Below are positions 33,722 to 40,838 of a stretch of 64,000 bases of DNA, piece by piece; position 1 is the first letter of the stretch, and each line of letters opens with the position of its first letter. This stretch comes from SIG598 sp045538015 (GTDB lineage Bacteria > Bacillota > Clostridia > Oscillospirales > Acutalibacteraceae). A program made the position numbers and the translations under genes. The stretch covers positions 1 through 64,000 of the forward strand of contig JAZSQO010000067.1 of the NCBI GenBank assembly GCA_045538015.1, given 5' to 3'. The notes under the pieces were generated by a model, which was given only the letters and a program-made list of their open reading frames with translations, made no database searches and was not told the DNA's origin.

Positions 33722-34459
33722 ATGCTGGTTAAAATTCGCAAAGAGCATCTTCTGGCGGTGGGGCTTGCGCTGGCGGTGCTGCTGTTTATCATCATCACCA
33801 AAGGAGGCACCGAGCATCTGACCTCCGCTCAGCCTCAGCAGACCACCGTCATAATCATTGATCCCGGTCACGGCGGAGTGGACGGCGGCGCCGTTGGTGT
33901 CGGAGGAACAGTGGAAAAAAGGATAAATCTCGAGATAGCTCTTCGCCTGCGGGATGTGTTCTCTCAGGCGGGGTACACGGTCATAATGACCCGTGACACT
34001 GACATTTCCATCCACGACAGCTCGGCCGACACCATCAGAGAAATGAAGGTAAGCGACCTGCGCAACCGCCTGAAGCTCACCGAAATGTATCCCGATTCTC
34101 TGCTGATAAGCATTCATCAGAACACCCTCGGGGACAGCTCGGTCACGGGAGCGCAGGTCTTTTATTCCCCCAATGATCCCCGCAGTGAGTTGCTTGCCCA
34201 GTGTGTGCAGGACAGCTTCAACGGCGGCATTCAGCTGGCCAAGGACAGACAGATAAAGAAAGCTGGCAGCAACCTTTATCTTTTCCACAACGCCCGGAAT
34301 GTGGCTATCCTTGCCGAGTGCGGCTTTCTTTCCAACAGCCGCGAGGAGGCGCTGCTGTGCGACCCGGCTCATCAGGAAAGGATCGTGTACTGCATATACA
34401 AAGGAACGCTGGAATATCTTGATTCGATGGAAGGAAACGCTATAAATGGCCAAGAGTAA
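33722..34459 (+). CDS. cwlD: N-acetylmuramoyl-L-alanine amidase, CwlD type
   Basis: A protein of 245 residues with an N-terminal membrane anchor (about 9-27) and an Amidase_3 domain. Zinc ligands and catalytic residues are visible: DPGHGG (H50), Glu at about 71, SIHQN (H132) and AECGFLSN (E199). CwlD makes muramic lactam in the spore cortex and is required for germination. The ATG follows AAGGAG. It overlaps radA by 14 bp. Confidence 0.92.
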   Translation: MLVKIRKEHLLAVGLALAVLLFIIITKGGTEHLTSAQPQQTTVIIIDPGHGGVDGGAVGVGGTVEKRINLEIALRLRDVFSQAGYTVIMTRDTDISIHDSSADTIREMKVSDLRNRLKLTEMYPDSLLISIHQNTLGDSSVTGAQVFYSPNDPRSELLAQCVQDSFNGGIQLAKDRQIKKAGSNLYLFHNARNVAILAECGFLSNSREEALLCDPAHQERIVYCIYKGTLEYLDSMEGNAINGQE

Positions 34460-35816
34460 GAATATATATGTCTGCACCGAATGCGGCTACGAAACGGGCA
34501 AATGGCTCGGCCAGTGCCCGGCCTGCCGCGAGTGGAACACCATGGAGGAAAAGCTGGTTCTGACGGAGACGGCTCCGGCCCGGTCGGCCAGCTCCCCCTC
34601 CGGCTTTGCCCGTCCCATGCGCCTGAGCGAGATAAACACCGCCGACGACCCGCGCTACAACACGGGAATGCAGGAGCTTGACCGCGTGCTTGGCGGCGGC
34701 CTTGTCAAAGGCTCCGTTGTGCTGCTGGGCGGCGATCCCGGCATAGGAAAATCAACCCTCCTGCTGCAGATATGCGAGCATCTTGGACGGGGGCTGGAGA
34801 TACTGTATGTTTCCGGCGAGGAATCGGTGCGCCAGATAAAGCTGCGCGCCGCCCGTCTCGGTGTGGACAGCGCCCGGCTGCAGGTGCTCTCCGAGACCGA
34901 CTGCATGAGCGTGGTGGAGTGCATCAACCAGTGCAAGCCCGACCTCGTCATCATCGACTCCATCCAGACCATGAATATCCGTGAGCTCAATTCGGCTCCG
35001 GGCAGTATGGTGCAGGTCAGAGAATGCACGAACCTCATCACCCGCACTGCCAAAAGCTACGAGATACCCGTCTTCCTCGTTGGACACGTGACCAAGGACG
35101 GCAACATCGCCGGCCCCAAGACCCTTGAGCACATGGTGGACGCGGTGCTTTATTTCGAGGGCGACCGCAACCTTTCCTATCGGATCCTCCGCGCGGTCAA
35201 AAACCGCTTTGGCTCCACAAATGAGATCGGTGTGTTTGAAATGGCGGGAGACGGCCTGCGGGAGGTGGAAAATCCATCCCAGATGCTGCTCTCCGGCCGC
35301 CCGCTCAATGTTCCGGGCACCTGCGTTGCCTGCGTCATGGAGGGCACAAGGCCCATTCTTGCCGAGGTGCAGGGGCTTGTGATGCGCACATCCTACGGCA
35401 ATCCCCGCCGCATGAGCACCGGCTTTGACAACAACCGTGTGGCGCTGCTTCTGGCGGTGCTGGAAAAACGCGCCGGACTGGCTTTTTCCGGCGCCGATAC
35501 ATATGTCAATGTGGTAGGCGGTCTGCGGCTGGACGAGCCCGCCGCAGATCTGCCGGTGGTTCTTTCCCTTGTCAGCAGTATGCGCGACCTGCCCGTTGAC
35601 GAGGGTATCGTGGCTTTTGGCGAGGTCGGTCTTGCCGGAGAGCTGCGCAGCGTGACCAACGCCGAAGGTAGGGTCAGGGAAGCCGCCCGTCTGGGAATGA
35701 CAAAGTGTATCCTGCCCAAGCAGTGCCTGAGGGCGCTCAACAAAATTGCCGACCCGGGCATTCAGCTTGTGGGTGTAAAGACCATCAAAGAAGCTGTCGC
35801 GGCTCTTGAGGGATAA
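34446..35816 (+). CDS. radA: DNA repair protein RadA
   Basis: A RecA-like branch-migration helicase of 456 residues. Zinc finger C10-TECG-...-C24PAC27, Walker A GGDPGIGKST, the RadA-specific KNRFGS loop and a C-terminal Lon-like domain are present. It acts in recombination intermediates and in sporulating cells is often in operon with dacA/disA; here it follows cwlD. The last 32 bp overlap, tail to tail, the small minus-strand gene. Confidence 0.96.
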   Translation: MAKSKNIYVCTECGYETGKWLGQCPACREWNTMEEKLVLTETAPARSASSPSGFARPMRLSEINTADDPRYNTGMQELDRVLGGGLVKGSVVLLGGDPGIGKSTLLLQICEHLGRGLEILYVSGEESVRQIKLRAARLGVDSARLQVLSETDCMSVVECINQCKPDLVIIDSIQTMNIRELNSAPGSMVQVRECTNLITRTAKSYEIPVFLVGHVTKDGNIAGPKTLEHMVDAVLYFEGDRNLSYRILRAVKNRFGSTNEIGVFEMAGDGLREVENPSQMLLSGRPLNVPGTCVACVMEGTRPILAEVQGLVMRTSYGNPRRMSTGFDNNRVALLLAVLEKRAGLAFSGADTYVNVVGGLRLDEPAADLPVVLSLVSSMRDLPVDEGIVAFGEVGLAGELRSVTNAEGRVREAARLGMTKCILPKQCLRALNKIADPGIQLVGVKTIKEAVAALEG

Positions 35817-35967
35817 GCCGCTCCGAGGGCGGAAGCAGCAATTCCTCGTTTCTCTGCTGATAATAGGGACAGAAGCGCTGATCTCCTCCGGTCATTGAGG
35901 AAGCGCGGCCAAGGCCGCAGCAGCCGTCCCTCTGGTGGCGGCAGCTGAAAGAGCATGGTATAAGCAT
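35785..35967 (-). CDS. Small Cys-rich protein on the minus strand
   Basis: A protein of 60 residues. On the minus strand GGAGGT precedes ATG 35967 by 8 bp; ATG 35973 is too close to it. The sequence begins MLIPCSFSCRHQRDGCC and continues to a FCPYYQ motif, with Cys spaced as C-x3-C-x6-CC...C. Clostridia encode many such very short CxxxC...CPYY proteins, often mislabelled as enzymes; they look like zinc or iron binders. The gene is convergent with radA and its end overlaps radA by 32 bp, which lowers confidence slightly. Confidence 0.6.
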   Translation of the reverse strand: MLIPCSFSCRHQRDGCCGLGRASSMTGGDQRFCPYYQQRNEELLLPPSERLIPQEPRQLL

Positions 35968-36038
35968 ATTCATTTACCTCCGCGGTTATTGTTCCATGCT
36001 GTCTGCCGCTTATACGATGACAGAAAGGGCGTTTTTCA

Positions 36039-36770
36039 ATGACAGCGGTCACAAGGCCCAATCTTCCCCAAAACATAATCCGCGCGGCGGTGTGCGGCTG
36101 CTTTGAGCCGGTCGTCACGGCGCTTAAAGAGCGGGGCGTGGATGTGCTGACCGCGGCGCCGTCGCCGAGCCTTCCCGCACCGGTCAGGCATCACGCCGAT
36201 ATGCTGTGCTGTCACGCGGCGGGAAATATAGTAGTGACGGCGGATGAACAGCTTTGCGCCCGGCTGGCGGTCTATGGCGTGAAGGCGCTGCTGACCGATC
36301 CACCCGGAGGAGAATTTCCTCTGGACTGCTCTTTGAACTGCCTTTCCATCGGTAATTACGCCGTGGGGCGACAAGCCTCCCTCGACAGAAATCTTCTGCG
36401 TGTTCTGGAAGAAGATGGCAGAGAGCTGATAGATGTCCGTCAGGGCTATGCCCGCTGCTCGGTGGCCGTCGTGGACGAGCATTCGGTCATCACCGCGGAC
36501 AGAGGGATAGAAAAAGCCATGTCTTCCCGAGGCTTTGAAGTGCTGCTGATAACACCCGGTCACATTTTTCTCGAGGGCTACGACACAGGATTCATCGGCG
36601 GCTGCTGCGGGAAAATATCCGCCGACAGAATGCTGTTCTGCGGCGACCCGATGACCCATCCTGACGGAGAAAGAATTATCAGATTTCTATCGGAAAAGGG
36701 CGTGGCCGCCGAATCCTCCGGCGGCGGACTACTGACGGATTTTGGCGGATTTATCCCGCTTTGTGAATAA
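36039..36770 (+). CDS. Uncharacterised protein, guanidino-modifying-enzyme-like fold (DUF6873-like)
   Basis: A protein of 243 residues. It shows a repeated pattern typical of pentein/GME-fold proteins: SIGNYAVGRQ in the middle, then VVDEHSVITADRGIEKA and near the C-terminus GHIFLEGYDTGFIGGCCGKIS. The resemblance to the GME superfamily is by eye and from memory of a DUF6873 annotation; the catalytic Cys-His pair is not verified (GFIGGCCG is a candidate). It follows the minus-strand gene and precedes the transhydrogenase. The start ATG at 36039 has only a weak RBS (GGGCG), and none is obviously better. Confidence 0.6.
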   Translation: MTAVTRPNLPQNIIRAAVCGCFEPVVTALKERGVDVLTAAPSPSLPAPVRHHADMLCCHAAGNIVVTADEQLCARLAVYGVKALLTDPPGGEFPLDCSLNCLSIGNYAVGRQASLDRNLLRVLEEDGRELIDVRQGYARCSVAVVDEHSVITADRGIEKAMSSRGFEVLLITPGHIFLEGYDTGFIGGCCGKISADRMLFCGDPMTHPDGERIIRFLSEKGVAAESSGGGLLTDFGGFIPLCE

Positions 36771-36868
36771 AAATACAAACTTGTTGTGCATACTCACAAA
36801 CGAAATTCTATGACGGACGTTTCATTTGTCTGTATCGCAAAAATGTACGGCCATAGTAAAGTTTATCA

Positions 36869-36897
36869 TTGAAAATAAATATTGAAGGGCATAAAAT
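36869..36897 (+). promoter_or_regulatory. SigmaA promoter of nfnAB
   Basis: TTGAAA (36869-36874), 17 bp, TAAAAT (36892-36897), 50 bp upstream of the start. Confidence 0.65.
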
Positions 36898-36946
36898 AAA
36901 GAAACAAGCTGCTTTGCCAGCGCATTAAAGACAGGAAATGTTAGAT

Positions 36947-39253
36947 ATGTATAAGATTGTTGAAAAGCGTGAGCTCAACGAGTCCATGGTTCTCATGCGT
37001 GTGGAAGCGCCTCATGTCGCTCAGAAGGCTCTTCCCGGACAGTTTATTATATTCCGTGTTGACGACAAGGGCGAGCGCGTTCCCCTGACCGTTGCCGATA
37101 CCAACGCCGCCGATGGCACCGTTACCATCATCTTCCAGAAGGTGGGAAAGTCCACCTTCAAGCTGGCTGAGGTTCCCGAGGGCGGGTACATAGCCGACTT
37201 CGTAGGCCCTCTCGGCCGTCCCTCGGAGATCGACGGCTATAAGAATGTAGCCGTGATCGGCGGCGGCGCGGGCTGTGCCATCGCTTATCCTCAGGCAAAA
37301 TATCTGCACACTCACGGCGTTCGGGTGGACATCATTGCCGGCTTCCGCAGCAAGGATATCATTATCCTTGAGGAGGAAATGAAGGCCGTGTGTACCGAGC
37401 TGACCGTTATGACCGACGACGGTCCCAACGGCCGCAAGGGTTTTGTCACCAACGCTCTCAAGGATAAAATCGACGCCGGTGTCCAGTACGACCTTGTGGT
37501 CGCCATCGGCCCGCTGCCCATGATGAAGGCGGTGTGCGCCCTGACAAAGGAATACGGCATCAAGACCATCGTCAGTATGAATCCCATTATGATCGACGGC
37601 ACCGGAATGTGCGGCGGCTGCCGTGTCATCGTGGACGGCGAGGTCAAGTTTGCCTGCGTTGACGGCCCGGACTTCGACGGCCATCTGGTAGACTTTGACA
37701 GCGCCATGAAGCGCCTTGGCATTTACAAGGATATCGAGCAAAAGGATCTGGAGAATCACAAGTGCCGCCTGACCGGTGAGCATCGCGAGCACGACAAATG
37801 CGCCGATCCTTCTCAGGATACCGCCTGCGGCGCTGAGGAGTGTGCCGAACCTGCCGCACCGGCAGGCCGCAATATGTCCCTTGAAAAGAATCCCATGCCC
37901 GAGCAGGAGCCTTCCGTGCGCCGCCGCAACTTTGACGAAGTCGCTCTGGGCTACACCGAGGAGCAGGCTCTTTCCGAAGCCGCCCGCTGTCTCAACTGCA
38001 AAAACAAGCCCTGCACCGAAGGCTGCCCGGTCAATGTGCGCATTCCCGAATTTATCGAGAAGGTAGCCGCCCGTGACTACGAAGCGGCTTATGAGATCAT
38101 AACCTCCACCAACGCTCTGCCCGCCGTGTGCGGCCGTGTGTGCCCTCAGGAAAAGCAGTGCGAATCCAAGTGTGTGCGCGGCATCAAGGGCGAGCCGGTG
38201 GCCATCGGCCGTCTTGAGCGCTTTGTCGCCGACTGGTACAGACAGAATCGTCAGTCCAAGGCGGAAAAGCCCGCTCCCAACGGCAAAAAGGTCGCCATAA
38301 TCGGCAGCGGCCCCGCCGGTCTTACCTGCGCCGGCGACCTTGTCAGGAAGGGCTTTGAGGTCACCGTTTACGAGGCTCTGCATATGGCCGGCGGTGTACT
38401 TATGTATGGTATTCCCGAATTCCGTCTGCCCAAGGCTATTGTCCAGAGCGAGATTGACAACCTGCGCCGTCAGGGCGTCGACTTCCGCACCAACATGGTT
38501 ATCGGAAAGGTCATGTCCATAGACGAGCTCTTTGCCCAGGGCTATGACGCCGTATTTGTCGGCTCCGGTGCCGGCCTGCCCGGCTTCATGGGCATTGAGG
38601 GCGAGGATCTGCTGGGCGTTTACGCGGCCAATGAATTCCTCACCAGAATCAATCTGATGAAGGCCTACAAGGAGGATTACGACACCAGCATCCGCGTTCC
38701 GAAGAATGTTGCGGTCATCGGCGGCGGTAATGTGGCCATGGACGCCGCCCGCTGTGCCATGCGTCTGGGCGCTGAGAATGTATATATCGTCTACCGCCGC
38801 GGCGAGGAGGAAATGCCCGCCCGTATCGAGGAGATCCATCACGCCAGAGAAGAGGGCGTTGACTTCCGCCTGCTGACCGCTCCGGTCAGAGTGCTGGGCG
38901 ACGAGAAGGGCTATGTCACCGCGCTTGAATGCGTGGACATGGAGCTGGGCGAGCCGGATGCCTCCGGACGCCGCCGTCCCATCGAGAAAAAAGGCTCGGA
39001 GCACACTATCGATGTGGACTGCGTGGTCGTGGCCGTGGGCAACGCTCCCAATCCTCTTATCCGAATGACCACTCCCGGCATTGAAGCCAACCGCAAGGGC
39101 TGTCTGGTGGTAAATGAAAATACCCTTGAGACCACCCGTGAAAAGGTGTTTGCCGGCGGCGACGCTGTTACCGGCGCTGCCACCGTTATTCTCGCCATGG
39201 GCGCCGGAAAAACCGCCGCAAAATCCATTTGTGAGAAGCTGGGCATTGAATAA
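36947..39253 (+). CDS. Fused NfnA-NfnB ferredoxin-NADP transhydrogenase (sulfide dehydrogenase/GltD-like)
   Basis: A 768-residue fusion. Residues 1-275 are the NfnA half: FAD-binding MYKIVEKREL, then a [2Fe-2S] segment GTGMCGGCRVIVDGEVKFAC. A linker of about 60 residues, rich in Cys (KCADPSQDTACGAEEC), leads to the NfnB half, which has the [4Fe-4S] cysteines (CLNCKNKPCTEGCPV and CGRVCPQEKQCESKC), FAD motif GSGPAGLTCAG and NADPH motif GGGNVAMDAARCAMRLG. The pair bifurcates electrons between NADPH, NADH and ferredoxin; in most Clostridia the subunits are separate genes. The start 36947 is favoured by AGGA spacing and by homology. Annotated often as glutamate synthase small subunit. Confidence 0.9.
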   Translation: MYKIVEKRELNESMVLMRVEAPHVAQKALPGQFIIFRVDDKGERVPLTVADTNAADGTVTIIFQKVGKSTFKLAEVPEGGYIADFVGPLGRPSEIDGYKNVAVIGGGAGCAIAYPQAKYLHTHGVRVDIIAGFRSKDIIILEEEMKAVCTELTVMTDDGPNGRKGFVTNALKDKIDAGVQYDLVVAIGPLPMMKAVCALTKEYGIKTIVSMNPIMIDGTGMCGGCRVIVDGEVKFACVDGPDFDGHLVDFDSAMKRLGIYKDIEQKDLENHKCRLTGEHREHDKCADPSQDTACGAEECAEPAAPAGRNMSLEKNPMPEQEPSVRRRNFDEVALGYTEEQALSEAARCLNCKNKPCTEGCPVNVRIPEFIEKVAARDYEAAYEIITSTNALPAVCGRVCPQEKQCESKCVRGIKGEPVAIGRLERFVADWYRQNRQSKAEKPAPNGKKVAIIGSGPAGLTCAGDLVRKGFEVTVYEALHMAGGVLMYGIPEFRLPKAIVQSEIDNLRRQGVDFRTNMVIGKVMSIDELFAQGYDAVFVGSGAGLPGFMGIEGEDLLGVYAANEFLTRINLMKAYKEDYDTSIRVPKNVAVIGGGNVAMDAARCAMRLGAENVYIVYRRGEEEMPARIEEIHHAREEGVDFRLLTAPVRVLGDEKGYVTALECVDMELGEPDASGRRRPIEKKGSEHTIDVDCVVVAVGNAPNPLIRMTTPGIEANRKGCLVVNENTLETTREKVFAGGDAVTGAATVILAMGAGKTAAKSICEKLGIE

Positions 39254-39274
39254 TTCGAGCCAATAGTGTATAAT
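39246..39274 (+). promoter_or_regulatory. SigmaA promoter of malQ-glgP
   Basis: TTGAAT (39246-39251), 17 bp, TATAAT (39269-39274), starting inside the end of nfnAB. The transcript would begin near 39281, at or inside the following hairpin. Confidence 0.55.
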
Positions 39275-39277
39275 ATT

Positions 39278-39305
39278 CGGACGGCAGTCAGCTGATTGCC
39301 GTCCG
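39278..39305 (+). terminator. Hairpin after nfnAB / in malQ leader
   Basis: CGGACGGCA and TGCCGTCCG form a perfect 9-bp stem with a 10-nt loop, followed by TCATTTATGTTTT. It may end the nfnAB transcript, or act in the malQ leader. Confidence 0.55.
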
Positions 39306-39333
39306 TCATTTATGTTTTCAAGGAGCTGAAAGA

Positions 39334-40830
39334 ATGGCTAAAGCCAACAACCGCTTCACCCGGAGCGCGGGAATCCTGCTTCCCGTCAGCAGTCTGCCGT
39401 CAAAATACGGCATCGGCACTCTGGGACAAGCAGCCTATGATTTTGTTGATTTTCTCAGAGCTTCCGGCCAGCACTACTGGCAGGTTCTCCCGGTAGGCCC
39501 CACAAGCTACGGCGATTCGCCCTATCAGAGCTTTTCCGCTTTTGCGGGCAATCCCTATTTCATTGATCTTGAGACTCTGTGCGGCGAAGGTCTGCTGGAC
39601 AGAGCATACCTTGACAGCATCGAATGGGGCGGCAGCGAGAACCGCGTGGACTACGCGCGGATGTACGAGGTGCGTTTCGAGGTGCTTCGCAAGGCCTTTG
39701 CAGCCAGTAATCACCTGAAGGAAACAGCCTATATTGAATTCTGCCGCGAGAATGAGGACTGGCTGCCCGATTACAGCCTTTTCATGGCGCTGAAAAATCA
39801 CTTCGGCGGTGTGGAATGGCAGAAGTGGGAAGAGGACATACGCGTCCGCAAGCCTTCCGCTTTGAAAAAATACCGTGAGCTGCTGGAGGAGGATATCTTT
39901 TTCTGGAGCTTCCTGCAGTATAAATTCTTCTGCCAGTGGAAAGCGCTGAGAGATTACGCTCACGAAAACGACGTTTTCATTATAGGCGACATTCCCATCT
40001 ACATCGCCATGGACAGCGCCGACGCGTGGGCAAACACCGACCAGTTCTGGATGGACGAGGAGCGCCGCCCGGTCAAGGTGGCCGGAGTTCCGCCTGATTA
40101 TTTCTCTAAGACCGGCCAGCTGTGGGGCAACCCTCTTTACCGCTGGGACGTGATGGAGGCAGATAACTTCGGGTGGTGGCGCAGGAGAATTTCCTTCTCC
40201 TCCCAGATATATGATGTCATCCGCATTGACCACTTTATTGGCATCGTGCGCTATTACACCATCGACGCCGGCGCGGAAAACGCCATCAATGGCGAGTGGC
40301 TGCAGGGCCCGGGCATGAAGCTGCTCAACGCAATTGACGAAGCCCGTGGGAGCACCCGCATTATCGCCGAGGATCTGGGCGAGGTGGTACCCGAAGTGCG
40401 AAAGGTGCAGATCCGCTCCGGATATCCGGGCATGAAGGTCATTCAGTTTGCCTTTGACAGCGACGCCTCCAATATCTTCCTGCCCCATAACCACGGCGAG
40501 AATTTCATCGTCTACACCGGCACCCACGATAACGACACCACCGCCGGCCTTATCGCTTCCTCAAAGCCCGCCCGCCTGCGCTTCGCCCGTGGATATCTTG
40601 GTGTCAGCCGCTCAAAGCAGCTGCCGGAGGCGTTCATCCGTGCCGCCTTTTCCAGCGTGGCGCACACCGCCATCGTTCCCATTCAGGACTGGCTGGGCCT
40701 CGGCTCCGAAGCACGCATAAACACGCCCTCCACTCTGGGCGGCAACTGGGAATGGCGTATGCCTGCCGGTGCCCTTACCGCGGAGCTGGCGGATAAAATA
40801 AAGCAATTCACCGAAATGTTCGGGAGGTAA
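39334..40830 (+). CDS. malQ: 4-alpha-glucanotransferase
   Basis: A GH77 amylomaltase of 498 residues. It shuffles alpha-1,4-glucan chains during glycogen or maltodextrin breakdown. Hallmarks: RSAGILLPVSSLPS at the N-terminus, LPVGPTSYGDSPYQSFSAFAGNPYFI, VIRIDHFIGIVRYY (nucleophile region) and RIIAEDLGE. GGAGCTGAAAGA precedes the ATG. glgP follows 8 bp later, so the two form one unit. Confidence 0.97.
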   Translation: MAKANNRFTRSAGILLPVSSLPSKYGIGTLGQAAYDFVDFLRASGQHYWQVLPVGPTSYGDSPYQSFSAFAGNPYFIDLETLCGEGLLDRAYLDSIEWGGSENRVDYARMYEVRFEVLRKAFAASNHLKETAYIEFCRENEDWLPDYSLFMALKNHFGGVEWQKWEEDIRVRKPSALKKYRELLEEDIFFWSFLQYKFFCQWKALRDYAHENDVFIIGDIPIYIAMDSADAWANTDQFWMDEERRPVKVAGVPPDYFSKTGQLWGNPLYRWDVMEADNFGWWRRRISFSSQIYDVIRIDHFIGIVRYYTIDAGAENAINGEWLQGPGMKLLNAIDEARGSTRIIAEDLGEVVPEVRKVQIRSGYPGMKVIQFAFDSDASNIFLPHNHGENFIVYTGTHDNDTTAGLIASSKPARLRFARGYLGVSRSKQLPEAFIRAAFSSVAHTAIVPIQDWLGLGSEARINTPSTLGGNWEWRMPAGALTAELADKIKQFTEMFGR

Positions 40831-40838
40831 ATCATCAT

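Noticed and set aside
36941..39004. Long minus-strand frame opposite nfnAB
   Set aside because: Shadow of a clear gene. The same holds for the frames opposite glnS (5086-6513), dxs (27848-29782) and recN (31997-33667).
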